64,000 nt of DNA from Calonectria ilicicola. Lineage: Eukaryota > Ascomycota > Sordariomycetes > Hypocreales > Nectriaceae. The notes below the pieces were generated by a model. It made no database searches. It had not been told where the DNA came from and was given only the letters and a program-made list of their open reading frames with translations. The stretch lies in assembly GCA_020809705.1 (NCBI GenBank), contig CP085829.1, positions 4,774,001 through 4,838,000 of the forward strand. The letters run 5' to 3'. The translations under genes were made by a program, and so were the position numbers. Shown piece after piece: positions 34,201-45,063 of the stretch (positions within the stretch are counted from its first letter, which is position 1; every line of letters begins with the position of its first letter).

Positions 34201-34793
34201 ACTGAGTAAAGTTTTCATCCTGTGTTGCCTGTAGGCTTTAAAGTTGGCATAAGGCCGACTATACCAACAGACTCGTAAGGATAGCTGTAGAACTGCCTTG
34301 TGTGCTTGCGCGGCTTCTGAAGAGCGCGGAGAGAGGGGATACCTTGACTCGAGCGTTGAGGATGCCTGGGTACTTGTGTGCTTCTCTCCACCGCATTCTT
34401 ACCACATTCTTTCCTCAGGGATTATGATGAAGACACTGAGGATGAGGATGATTAGTGCAGCGAGGAGGGCGCTGATTCGGATGAGGGCCAGAATTGGCGA
34501 GATTTCTGGCAACTAGATTGCTTCATGAATGGCAATTCATTGTGTTTCTAGCACATCATGCAAAACATTTGCCAACCCGGTCGTAAGAAAATCCATTTTT
34601 AATTAAATTATAGAAAATAATGGCCAACCAAGGTTATAGAATGTAGTTGGATCTGCCAACTTTGCGGTTCTGGAGGTTCGGAGAAAAGTCATGATCGCTG
34701 TATAACCCGGTTTCGTTTTTATATGGATTCTACCGACTAGTGAAACAGTACCAATATCAGGACCAGTGGCTTATATCCAAGAATAAGTATGGG

Positions 34794-36049
34794 CTATGGG
34801 AGATGGAACAAACAAAGCTCGGGCTTGTACTTGGACAGATTTACTGCTCTTTTGTGCTTCCAACGTCGTCCTGACTTGAGAACGGAGTAGTAATGGGTAT
34901 ACTTCCGTTTGGTACGCGGCAACTTCCCAAGGGCCTCGATTGGGAAAAGCCAGAACCCTATAGCTGATTCAAGTGTTCGCCCCAGCTCTTCAATTGCATC
35001 CTCCGCGGTACGATCTCCTTCTTCTGCCAACAAATTTAGCAGCCATTTCCATTTCCTTTCTCCTTCTCGAACCCATCCCATTGCCTCATTTCTATTGTTG
35101 ATGTCCAGCTCATGCTTTCTCCATCCACGAAAGACTAATAGAGGATTACCAAAGCTGCCTTCACCCTGCTCACGCCCCCCGTAGGCGACCAGAAACTGGT
35201 AATCAACTTTGTAGCTATATTTCACCCCACAATCTGCCATAGATACAAACCAGCGATGGAGTACTAGTCGCGGGTCGATAGAGCCCAGAAGCACCTGATT
35301 TAGATGCGGATCTATAGCTCTAGGATCACATGGTATGCGACTAAACTTGGTGATGGGAGCCGTGATTGGGCGGGAGTGATGTATTCCGTGCTTGTTGATG
35401 AAGGTTTGTTTTTTTCGGTCCAAAAACATATGCTCTTCCCCTCCACTAAAGATGAAGATGACGCGCCGAAATCTGGAGAAGACTTGCTGCTCGAGCGTCC
35501 CAAGGCGGCGTAGCCAGCATTTTGGCCATGCATGTTCCAGAGACGCTGTGTTTATAGCAATGTTCACAAGGCCAACATGCTGTCGATCGTGCAAAAAGAC
35601 ACGTTTCCCAATATCTGCTAGATGGTACCATGATTTGAAGTTTAGGGTATCCAGCTCAGGATGAAGATATAGAGTCCCGTTTTCTTCTACCTGGTCATTC
35701 CAACGGTATTGGCAAGGTAGATGAACTCGGTAAAATCGCATCGCGGTACGTCGTGACTCTGCATTGATATGGAAAATCTTGCTGATTGGTTGACGCTCTG
35801 ATAAAATGATATCGCACTCATTGTGATCCTCATTCCTGTCCGATAGAGAATGGCTGGCTGTGTTTCGGTGCTGCTAGAACCAGAAAGGCGTGAACGCAGA
35901 TAAACATGGAGCAAACGTTCATGACTGAGTGCTAGCTCCCATACCATCTGCCGTATCTCGAGAGGAAGCCTATTGAAATAGAGAAACTCGTCGCTCGTCT
36001 TTGGTAGCGGGTTGAAGAGTTGTAAGTCATCGCCAGAGACCGGAGTCAT
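34794..36049 (-). pseudogene. 2EXR-domain protein, probably frameshifted
   Basis: The N-terminal frame (ATG 36047-36049) encodes a clear 2EXR motif, FNRLPLEIRQMVWELALSH, followed by RLLHVYLRSRLSG. That frame closes at 35687. The homologous continuation (KIFHINAESRRTAMRFYRVH and about 315 further residues to TAA at 34794) is in another frame, open from 35873. Joining them needs a 1-2 base indel near 35800-35873. A 74-base GT-AG intron would also restore frame but would delete the conserved WELAL...RLLHV block, so I prefer a frameshift or assembly error. 2EXR proteins are an expanded, function-unknown family in filamentous ascomycetes. The C-terminal part is aromatic and basic, rich in Trp and Arg. 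AT-rich repeats flank both sides, as expected for an accessory gene. Confidence 0.6.
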
Positions 36050-37276
36050 GATGACAGAATTGAGGTGGATGATGAGAGATGACACACCTTTGGATAGGAG
36101 AAGGGTTCAAGACTCGACTGTCTTGCAAAGTAGAGTGAGTTTGGACAGGATTTATAGATAGGGAACAGAAGACGTCGCCTTATTGGAAATGAAGATGTCT
36201 CCTCAATTCAACATCAAGGTTAGTGGCTTAGGGGGATTTGCAGCGGGGGCGTACAGCCAAATCACCTTGTTGGCAACTTGAACCACGAATGCGCATACTT
36301 TGGCGTGTACTTTGGGTCCTTTTTTTCAAGACTATTCGATCACGACGAATCATGGCTGGCGGATCTCTACTATTTGACCAGGCAGTCCTAACACTTGTTT
36401 AACGACCAGTTGGTGCGTAGGTGACCTCTCATTCTCCTTTAAATCACCCTATTTGCCCTTTTACTAGGAGTTAATAAATCCCGAAAATAAATAACATCAG
36501 CTCGGCCTTTTATTATTTATACTTAGGTTTATTTACTGATTTATTTTTTATTATTTTATCTCGTTCACAATCTTCTTGGTTTATTAAGTATACGACGCAT
36601 GTCGTCAGCGACATTCCAGTGCAGCACCCAGGTGGCTTTCAGTTGGTCTCCACTGGAAGGCTTCCCGCTGCGCCATGTGTACAACGCACGGCGGCTTAGC
36701 CATCTGTCGACATCGGAGGCTTGCGAACAAGGCGAATAAAATGGACAGAGAATCCACACTGGACAATATGCAGCATTAGTTTAGTGATTAATCCAATCTT
36801 CAACTGGTCCCACGGGAGCTTTTCATAGAATAAAAGCACGTTCCGTTCCGCCGCCAGGGCCACCCTAGCGCTGCTGCAGACATGGATGCCGTGGGGATCG
36901 TCCAACCCCTGGTCCTCGCGCGTCACTTTCTTAGACCCTAGCACCTAGCACCTGGCACCTAGCTGCCAGCAGCTCCAGCGGGTGGCGGCTACATCTTGGT
37001 CTGCATCTTGCATCCTCCAGTCCCCCCGCCAAAACCTATCAGCCGAGCATTGCGCGTGGCCTTCCAGACGCTCTCCTTTCCTCCCTCCTGTTTCCTGCAT
37101 ACGTCAAGTTCCGCTCCATCCTCGGTCCCGATCTTTTTTTATAACCTCGCTCCTCGCTGCTCCGTCCCGCCGCCGCTGTACAAATCTTGTTCGTTTGCAA
37201 GGTCATGGAACCTCAGTAGCAGTAGAACCATCCACCGCCTCTCGCCCATCGACAGCTTCCATACTCTAAGCCCATC
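36050..37276. other. Intergenic with AT-rich block
   Basis: Upstream flanks of the 2EXR gene and of the Miro GTPase. An AT-rich block at about 36460-36560 is rich in TTTATT/AATAAA; a short tandem of CACCTAG-like units lies at 36936-36963; then a pyrimidine-rich leader runs into the Miro start. No gene recognised. Confidence 0.5.
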
Positions 37277-39252
37277 ATGGCCACTGGTATGATACAGCCA
37301 CTTCCCTCTGCCCAGCTCACCACTCTCCTCTCTCCCCCTATCCTTCATCCACCATCTAACCGTCTTCTTAAAAAATAGTGCGCATCTGTGTCTGCGGTGA
37401 CGAGAGCACCGGCAAGTCGAGTCTCATTGCCTCTCTCGTCAAAGACCAATTCGTCACCACCAAGATCCAACCTGTATTACCTCAAATCACTATCCCTCCA
37501 AGCATCGGTACCCCCGAAAACATTACCACCACCATCGTCGATACCTCCGCCCGCCCCGAAGATCGCACCACTCTCCGCAAGGAAATCCGCAAATGCAATG
37601 TCATTCTCCTCGTCTACGCCGATCACTATAGCTACGAGCGTGTTGCTCTGTTCTGGATGCCCTACTTCCGATCCCTAGGCGTCAATGTTCCCGTTGTTCT
37701 CTGTGCAAATAAGTCCGACCTGGCCGCCCAAGGCACCACGCCCCAGGTCGTAGAAGAAGAGATGCTCCCCGTCATGGCCGAGTTCCGTGAAATCGATTCA
37801 TGCATTCGCACCAGCGCTCGCGAGCACCGCAACGTCAACGAACTCTTCTTTCTCTGTCAAAAGGCAGTCACTCACCCAATTGCACCGCTATTCGATTACA
37901 AGGAGGGTCATCTCAAGCCGCTATGTGTGAATGCCCTCAAGCGCATCTTCTACCTCTGCGACAAAGACCAAGACGGATACCTCAATGAGCAGGAGATGCG
38001 TGAGTTTCAATCTCGAGTCTTTGATAAGCCTTTGACTACCGATGATCTTGACAACATCAAACTCTCCATCGCCAAGTCTCTGCCCGATTCTCATTTCGAA
38101 AACGGGATCGACCTAAACGGCTTCCTGCAGCTCAACAAACTATACGCCGAAAAAGGACGCCACGAAACAATTTGGATTATTCTCCGCAAATATCACTACA
38201 CTGATAGTCTCAGTCTTGAAGACAAGTTCATCCGTCCTAAATTTGACGTCCCTGAGTACTCGTCAGCTGAACTGAGCCCGGCTGGATACCGCTTCTTTTT
38301 CGATCTCTTTCTGTTATTTGACAAGGACAATGACGGAGGCCTCAATGACGAGGAACTCGAGGCATTATTCACGCCGACTCCTGGCCTTCCAACCTCTTGG
38401 ACGGACTCCTCTTTCCCATCATCCACAGTCAGAAACGAAGCTGGTCACATCACCCTGCAAGGATGGCTAGCTCAGTGGAGTATGACGACATTCATTGAGC
38501 CCAAGACCACCATTGAATATTTAGCATATCTTGGTTTTGAACCACCAAACCCCAAAGAACCCATCACTTCCGCCCTCAAGATCACCAAGCCTCGCAAGAG
38601 AAGAAGACGACCAGGCCGTGTCGAGCGCAATGTCATCCATTGCTATGTGCTGGGTGCTTCCGGTGCAGGCAAATCAGCTTTACTAGATTCTTTCCTCAAC
38701 CGCCCCTTTGAGGGCCTGTATCGCCCCACCATCAAGCCACGCCGAGCGGTCAATAGTGTTGAGCTTCCAGGGGGTAAGCAGGTGTATATGATCCTGGAGG
38801 AGCTTGGTGAGCTGGAGCCTGCAATTCTCGAGAACCGGGCAAAGTTGGATGCTTGTGATCTCATCTGTTACACTTACGACTCATCTGACCCTGATTCCTT
38901 CTCCCATGTTGTCGATATTCGCACCAAATACCCGCACCTTGATGAACTGCCATCCATTTACACCGCTCTCAAGGCGGACAAGGATAAGACCAACCAACGC
39001 TGCGAGCTCCAGCCGGATCAGTATACATCTTCCCTGAACATGAGCCTCCCTATCCATGTCAGTGTCACCTGGGGCAGCATTAGCGAGCTCTTTGTCGCTT
39101 TTGCGGATGCTGCAACCACCCCTAGCACCGCGTTCCCCAAGAACAACGACGAGGGTCCAGACCGGACGAGCCTCTACGTTGCTCTCGGAGCTACGGCGTG
39201 CGCTGGTGTTGCCGCCTTGATGATCTGGCGACGCGCTACAAATGCCATCTAA
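37277..39252 (+). CDS. GEM1: Mitochondrial Rho GTPase (Miro)
   Basis: Tail-anchored outer mitochondrial membrane GTPase controlling mitochondrial shape, inheritance and ER contacts. Exon 1 (37277-37286) codes only MAT plus one base; a 92-base intron with a CTAAC branch point precedes exon 2 (37379-39252); 627 residues. N-terminal GTPase: P-loop GDESTGKS and NKSD (CANKSDLA). Two EF-hand loops: [12 protein letters not shown] (about residue 207) and [12 protein letters not shown] (about 325). Second GTPase: GASGAGKS (about 425), without a canonical NKxD. C-terminal anchor: [19 protein letters not shown] followed by RRATNAI, the basic tail expected for mitochondrial insertion. Length and order match the family exactly. 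Confidence 0.96.
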
Positions 39253-39680
39253 GCATGAGTCTTTCTTTGGAAACAACGTGCTCAAACTTGACATGTTTGT
39301 CGCCAACCATAAACCAAACGCCACTCATCCATACTATTTTGTCTATCAAGCATCAAAGCGCATATTCCGGGTCTAGGTCGATATTTAGGGGAAGGAACTT
39401 TCAGCATGATAAGGAGTTTTATTTTCGCCATTCATTCAAGTCAGACTATGATACCCAGTCCCGTCATAACCTTTTTTTTAGTCGCATACTTTATATAATA
39501 TAATGATGCCAATGCCACCTTGTTCGTCTCTCTCGCCAGGCTGAATCTCGCAATTCCTTCATCATTCCCCGTACTCCGTGGAATGTGTTCCGGGCTCCCA
39601 CCATCCATCCAAATAACAAAAGCAACCCTCCTCCATCCATTAAAAGGGGCGTATACCACTAAAGCACCAGGCCAAGCGCC
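39253..39680. other. Convergent 3' UTRs
   Basis: Space between the Miro and cap-methyltransferase stop codons; AT-rich with possible polyadenylation signals on both strands. Nothing else seen. Confidence 0.6.
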
Positions 39681-41099
39681 TTAAACCTTGTAAAAGCAGA
39701 AACCAACGTAAAAGCTTGCAGCCTCCATCTCGTCATCGGACACCAACAGGGGACCACCACCACGCTCACGAACACCCATGCGCTCGCTCAGAGGACCAAG
39801 TTCGGCGTCATCTTTCTCAGCCTCCCAAATCTCGGGGAAGGTACGGTGGAATTGCAACTCGAGGTTGTAGTCTTCAGCCAGGGCACGGAATGCTTCCCAG
39901 GGCACGACATATTCAGGCACTTCTTCAACGGCCTCATCAAGGAAGAAATTATACTTCCATCCAAAGGCCGGGCGGAAGACACCATCCTCTGGAGTCTTGC
40001 TGGGGAAGCGTACACGGTAGATGCTGTTGCCCCATTCGGCTGTAGGCTCCTCTTCGCCCTCCTCAAGCTCACCATCTTCAGGCTCGGCAGGGGGGGTAGT
40101 TGCCTCCTCTTCGGTTCCGGCCTCCTTGGCTGCGCGCTTAGCGGCAGCCTTTTCGTTGAACTTGCGAACATGCTCGCCGAGGATGTCCGAGTTGGGGATG
40201 CAGCCAATGAAACGGCCACCCTTCTTCAGCGCGCCGGCAACGTTGCGGAGCATGATGCGGGCATTCTTCTCCGACTCAAAGGCGTAGTGCATGGAAAACA
40301 TCATGCTGACGACGTCGAAACCCCGGCGGTTCATGGGCGATGGGTCCCAGCCGACCTGGCGGATAATCTCAATGTCCTCAATGCTCTCTCCATAACAATC
40401 CTTGACGTGAAATCGGGCGTCAAACAGTCTCGGCGGCGGTCGTCCGCGTCCTCCCCTGCCACCGCGTCCGCCACGCGAGCTGAGGGACCTGTAACGTTCG
40501 CGGGCCTGGTCAATACTGACGTCGGCAGGGTCCAAGCCAACGTAGAGCTGAATTGGCTGCGGAGCCTGCTGCCACTTGCTAAGATCGCCACCCTTTCCGC
40601 AACCGACATCAAGAACTAGAAGTTCCTTGCCGCTAGAGCGGCCCATCTCGCGGGAGCCGGGGGTGTGATCCTCATCGGGCGAGTAGCGCTGGATGATGCA
40701 GCTCTTGATCCAATTGTTGAAGACTCGAAGGCCCTTGATTTTGCTATCCCTAGTTCGCCAGTCACGGCCTCGCTCGGGGACGTTGTTGTAGTGTTGCCTC
40801 ACGACATCGTGGTTGCCGCGTTGCCTCTCCTCCTCTTCCTGCGCGGCCTGCGCGGCGGCAGATCCGCGCTCTCTATCCACCTGGCGCTGTCGGATGGCAT
40901 CGCGCTCGGCCTCGGAGAATCGAGCTCGCGCACCAGGGCGCTTGAGCTTGCGAGGTTGTTCAGATGGCGAAACGGCGCGTCGCTTCGCGGGCTGGAGCGC
41001 CCTTGCGTTGTAGGGCTGGGGGAGTTCATCCTCATGCTCGTCGTTGGCACGGCGTTTGCGGCCATACCTCTCGTCTGGGTCGGGGCTGGATCTGCCCAT
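39681..41099 (-). CDS. ABD1: mRNA cap guanine-N7 methyltransferase
   Basis: Transfers a methyl group from SAM to N7 of the 5' cap guanine in the nucleus. Single exon, 472 residues, ATG at 41097-41099. The N-terminal 110 residues are charged and low in complexity. The catalytic domain begins near VRQHYNNVPERG; the SAM-binding motif is LLVLDVGCGKGGDLSKW (about residue 163-179), with VGLDPADVSIDQARERY and the cap-site segment FDVVSMMFSMHYAFES further on. Two inserts are unusual in size: a Gly/Arg run (GGRGGRGGRGRPPP, about 214-227) and an acidic stretch (about 325-355, PEPEDGELEEGEEE-like). The C-terminal ASFYVGFCFYK closes the fold. Alternatives are unlikely. Confidence 0.95.
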   Translation of the reverse strand: MGRSSPDPDERYGRKRRANDEHEDELPQPYNARALQPAKRRAVSPSEQPRKLKRPGARARFSEAERDAIRQRQVDRERGSAAAQAAQEEEERQRGNHDVVRQHYNNVPERGRDWRTRDSKIKGLRVFNNWIKSCIIQRYSPDEDHTPGSREMGRSSGKELLVLDVGCGKGGDLSKWQQAPQPIQLYVGLDPADVSIDQARERYRSLSSRGGRGGRGGRGRPPPRLFDARFHVKDCYGESIEDIEIIRQVGWDPSPMNRRGFDVVSMMFSMHYAFESEKNARIMLRNVAGALKKGGRFIGCIPNSDILGEHVRKFNEKAAAKRAAKEAGTEEEATTPPAEPEDGELEEGEEEPTAEWGNSIYRVRFPSKTPEDGVFRPAFGWKYNFFLDEAVEEVPEYVVPWEAFRALAEDYNLELQFHRTFPEIWEAEKDDAELGPLSERMGVRERGGGPLLVSDDEMEAASFYVGFCFYKV

Positions 41100-42433
41100 T
41101 TTGGTTTTTTTGTATGGTTAGTGTACTTGGTGTTCGATGCGTAAAAGATGCGAGGCAAAGAATACGGAGTGGGAAAGGTTTGTCAGTTGGGGGTTGCGTG
41201 ATGGAGAGCAAACTGAAGTTGGATCTGAAAGACTGAGAGGGAGCGAGGGTCCAAGTGGATCAGGTGGGTTAGCTTCAACCAAAGCCCCGGGGATGGTGCG
41301 GTGCAATGGATGCGCAGCTGGTCTCGCGCTTTGATTGGGCTGTGAGCGGAAGAATCCGAGCCCCGAATAAACAGTAGCTCCCTTCATGAGTTTAGCCGTC
41401 TTGTCACTGTTCACTTGCCCGAATAAGATTGATTCCAAATTTATGAGAAAAGTCAATTGGGAATTCGTCATGTGCATTGTGATTTTTATGCTGCAATCAA
41501 ATCGACACATTTTATGACAGTTTTCCTTGCAGCTGTGCCAAGAGAAATCCCTGTGTGCCAAGCACCATCACATCCCACCCAGTCCATCCTCGAGTTTCAG
41601 GGACTTAGCAAGCCAGATGTAGGAAACTTGACCAAACAATAACCCAGAACGAAACCACGGATGATCTTATTTAGAAATATTATCCCTAAATTTTCTTTAT
41701 AATTGACGTTGCGGGTGATTTCCTAGACCTCCCACCCTTCATCTTTGCTTAGCGACGCTAGCAAGGCGAGCGACAACCACCCCATGTTGTCAAGAGTGCG
41801 GTCAGTCGTCACAACGAATAAGGAATGGAACCCGATAAAATGACGTTGTTTAATCCACTGTAAAATCGACATCTCACCTACAGCACGATTAGAAGCTAGT
41901 AGAGAGTCACTCGCTTGGAAACACACAGACACCACCCAAAACCCTCCGGATCACCGCCGGCCTACTCCGACTGAAAAACTGGACAACCCAATCATTGGCG
42001 CCTGTATAAAGAGCACTTGCTTGGCCTACAAGAAGTCGCAAAATTGATTACCAACGACGCTAAATAATCCCGTAAGATTGTTTACTTTTTTACTTACTGG
42101 ATTGTTTATGTATCTATTCTTTGCTTTTTTCCCCTTAAGGCCACCTCGAGAAAAAATTCATCAAACTATATTCCAAGACAGCACTGGCCTTGGCCCAGCG
42201 CCATGACTCAACCCATTCTTCTACTGGTCTATCATACTTGCACTTCCGCCTTTCACGCCACGCACCAATTACCCCGCTCAGCAAAGAGGGGATACTGCAT
42301 CTGATGCTCGTTAACTGTTGGTTGCTGGATGGTTACAAATATCAAATCATATCGAGTCATTCAGAGAACCCACCACGACCACGTACAAAATCTCACCATA
42401 TTCATATGAAAAGTCATATTCATTTGGCACTGA
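41100..42433. other. Intergenic: ABD1 promoter to transposon
   Basis: About 1.3 kb containing the ABD1 promoter, then AT-richer sequence up to the TA target site of the Tc1/mariner relic. Short frames only; nothing recognised. Confidence 0.5.
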
Positions 42434-42435
42434 TA

Positions 42436-42465
42436 CAGTGGGTCTGAAAAAATTTCGCCCGGTCC
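42436..42465 (+). repeat. Left terminal inverted repeat
   Basis: Begins CAGTGGGTCTG and ends CGCCCGGTCC. Exact reverse complement of 43809-43838. The similarity continues weakly inward (TGTACC on both sides). Preceded directly by TA. Confidence 0.95.
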
Positions 42466-42546
42466 CTTTGTACCCCGCACTCACACCAACACCAAGACAA
42501 CAATAGTGAATTCCTTCCTCTTCAGGTTCTATTTCACACCACCACA

Positions 42547-43660
42547 ATGCCTCGCGTGCAGCGAAAAAAGCACTGGAGCCCTCATAAGAGGACGAGGATT
42601 GTATCAATGCGCGAAATGGGCGTCCCAGTGAAGGTGGTGGCGGAGCGCGAGGGAGTTCCTGAGGAAACAATCCGCGGCATCGTCCGATGTTACCGTCAAT
42701 AACAGAGTGTACAAAGTAAACCACGCTCTGGGCGACCACCCAAATTAAATGAGAGTTATAAAGAAGCTATTTTCAGATGCATTAATGAAGACCCTTTTAT
42801 CTAAGCCCAAGTTTTAGTTTAAAAAGCGAATTTACCGTGCACGGCGCAGACTTTAGTCAGCTATCTTAAGAAGGAAGGGATATAGTATTTTAAAGCACTT
42901 TGCTGCCCCCTCTTAACACCCGATAGTGCATAAAAAAGACTTGATTTTGCTAAAGAAAATATTGATAATATACTGGAGGAGTGGAAATTATGGATTTTCT
43001 TTAATAAAGTCTCTGTGGAGCGTGGTGAAGGTGAGAGAGAGAAATGGGTATTTTGCCACACCGTAAGTTACCGCATCACACACAATCATAACTCCTCAAT
43101 AAATCCACAACTAATAAAGCACAGAATGAGAGATTATATCGACAGCATGTTCATCCAAAGAGGAAGCAATCGTATCATTCTCGAATATTTTGATCTTCAT
43201 TTATGTAGATTTTTCGCACTCCTTTGGTGCCCCTTGAAGGCAACCCTGAATCTGCCCGCGGCGGTATTACTACACACCGAATTCTCGCCTATTTACAATC
43301 ATATCTTCCTCTAATTGCTAAAAGAGAATATTCATTCATTCAGGATAATACACTAATATATATGGCAAGAATTATTCAACATTGGCTTTATTAATAGGCG
43401 GAAAAAAATGATATCTTTATTATTGACTGGCCCACTTACTCGCCTAACTTAAACCTTATCAAAAATCTATGGAAAATATTAAAAGAAAAGATAATTGAGA
43501 AGTATCCTAAACTTTCTGATATACCTCGAAATAATGAGACTATGGAAATGCTCTGTTAAGCAGCAATTGAGATATGGGAGCAAATTGATGACTCGGTGTT
43601 AATGAGCTTAGTTGACTCAATGCAGCGAAGGATACAAACAACCATCGATGCACAAGGCTG
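42547..43660 (+). pseudogene. Decayed Tc1/mariner transposase
   Basis: Opens with an intact ATG frame (42547-42702, 51 codons) coding a basic helix-turn-helix start (WSPHKRTRIVSMREMGVP) before the first stop. Fragments downstream, in changing frames with stops, match transposase blocks: PRSGRPPKLN; WKLWIF with the first catalytic Asp replaced by Asn (43003-43005); the second Asp kept in FIQDN (43344-43346); WPTYSPNLNLIKNLW with the third acidic residue replaced by Lys (43461-43463). Both catalytic losses are G-to-A type. Described only as a dead gene. Confidence 0.85.
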
Positions 43661-43808
43661 ATATACAAAATATTAAAAATACATACATCAAAATATCATC
43701 ATTTAACTCTCTATTGATCTTTTCAGATATCAATTTGATCGTGATTTGGCTGCGAAAAAGCGATTCTTAGATCGGGTCATAGAATTAGGTGGGCGTTGAG
43801 GTACATGA

Positions 43809-43838
43809 GGACCGGGCGAAATTTTTTCAGACCCACTG
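43809..43838 (-). repeat. Right terminal inverted repeat
   Basis: Reverse complement of the left repeat over all 30 bases, followed by TA at 43839-43840. The start codon of the next gene lies 64 bases beyond it. Confidence 0.95.
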
Positions 43839-43902
43839 TACGTATCCTTCCTTTTTTTTTTCTTTTTTCTACTTTTTTCTTCTTAGCTTGCTTTCAGCCG
43901 CA

Positions 43903-45063
43903 ATGCCACATGTACTTGTTTCCAGCTTTATCAATGAGCAGCATCAAAGTAGATTGCTGCTCATACCGCCCGAAATTCGCCACTCTATTTACGCCTTCAT
44001 ACTGCCTCCTGAAATCCATGTCTCTGTGAATAAATATAGGCTCCGTTTCACGCCCTGCGTCAAAACCAAATCAAGTTTCATTGATGGGTCAGAATGCAAA
44101 CCATCAAGCGCAGATGAGTGGTCGGCTAAGGAAGCATGGGCACGACGATTACGGTCCAACTGGGGCCCCCACTGGGAGTGTGAAGAGCTAGCTACCCCCT
44201 CGAACAATATATTCTCGGGGAGCTCTACTATTTTGCTAGTATGCAAACAACTGTAGGTGATGAGATGGGCTAATATGAAATCATTATTTGGACTAACTCT
44301 ACCTGTGTGCGAATGAACCAGTGCCTGTGATGTTCTTGAATTCGTGGCCAGCCAAACCAGGTTCCATGTAACCGAACCAACTGTTCTTGATTGCTGGGCC
44401 TGGAATTCGAGCGCTAGAAATCCCTCTCCTGATGCGCCATTGGTGATTTCATCCCTCTTTGCAATGCCACAGATTGGGCAATTGAGCATTGCCTGGAGAT
44501 TTCCCTGGGGCTCGTGCAAGGCAAGAGAGAGACTAGGCGTCGAGGCCGATACCGAAGCCCGGTTTCATCACTCCCACGAGTCTTTCAAATGGGCCGCATG
44601 GGTCCGACTGCCAGAAAATATCAAGCGTTTCCATAATCTGAGGAAAATCCATCTCTGGCTGGACCATAACGAGGAGTGTCCTTGGGCTACGATCAATGAG
44701 AGGGTCCTTTTGTCGCCTCTTTTGCCGCTGGCTCAAAAGGGCCTAGACATTGCAGTCGACCTCCCGGATCTCGATCCTCTCCTCACGGATAGTGGGTGGC
44801 ACTATTTGCCAACCGAACCAGTTCCAGAATTCACATTGCATCGACGGCCACGGCAAAAACACCACGGCGTCCCGCGTGCAAGTTCTGGTGGGTCCTTTTA
44901 CGTGGCCAGTGAACCATACGTTCCCTTGTTGCTAGAAATTCTAGGAATTGGGGACATGTCGATGGAGGAAGCATGGAAATATGAATTGGAATATTGGAGA
45001 AGAGGGATCAATTTCCGGTCCTATATGTTGCGTGAAATGGACGAGATTCACGCCTTTGATTGA
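43903..45063 (+). CDS. Uncharacterised protein with N-terminal LPPEIR-type (F-box/2EXR-like) motif
   Basis: Exons 43903-44252 and 44322-45063 give 363 residues; the 69-base intron runs GTAGGT to CCAG with a GACTAAC branch point, and splicing creates VCKQLACDVLEFV. Residues 15-35 (SRLLLIPPEIRHSIYAFILP) match the LPxEIRxxIY signature shared by fungal 2EXR, DUF7730 and F-box-like proteins. The rest has Trp-rich blocks typical of these families (KRFHNLRKIHLWLD). I cannot say whether it binds Skp1. The gene starts just after a transposon end, so its original promoter may have been displaced, yet the frame and intron look intact. It is distantly similar in plan to the broken 2EXR gene at 34.8 kb. 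Confidence 0.75.

Larger units (their letters stand above)
32894..34793. other. Intergenic: creC promoter, AT-rich distal part
   Basis: About 1.9 kb. The proximal half is GC-rich leader/promoter; the distal half contains an 11-base tandem repeat and an AT-rich tandem repeat listed separately. At 34426-34462 a short acidic frame follows a plausible splice acceptor and may be the 3' remnant of a lost gene, but upstream frames do not connect. Confidence 0.4.
42436..43838 (+). mobile_element. Tc1/mariner-type DNA transposon relic with intact inverted repeats
   Basis: A 1403-base element bounded by perfect 30-base terminal inverted repeats and a duplicated TA (42434-42435 and 43839-43840), the target site of Tc1/mariner transposons. 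The internal frame on the plus strand once encoded a DDE transposase but now contains many stops. From about 42730 onward the sequence is strongly AT-rich with substitutions of C:G to T:A type, consistent with repeat-induced point mutation, while the first 290 bases keep normal composition. It should be immobile on its own but its ends could still be recognised by a related transposase. Confidence 0.9.

Noticed and set aside
34420..34462. Acidic mini-exon after a plausible CCTCAG acceptor, resembling the 3' end of a gene
   Set aside because: Upstream frames cannot be joined without a stop; too short to support a call beyond a possible remnant.
35860..35960. 74-base GT-AG intron that would repair the 2EXR frame
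   Set aside because: It would delete conserved WELAL...RLLHV residues of the domain, so a frameshift is the better explanation.
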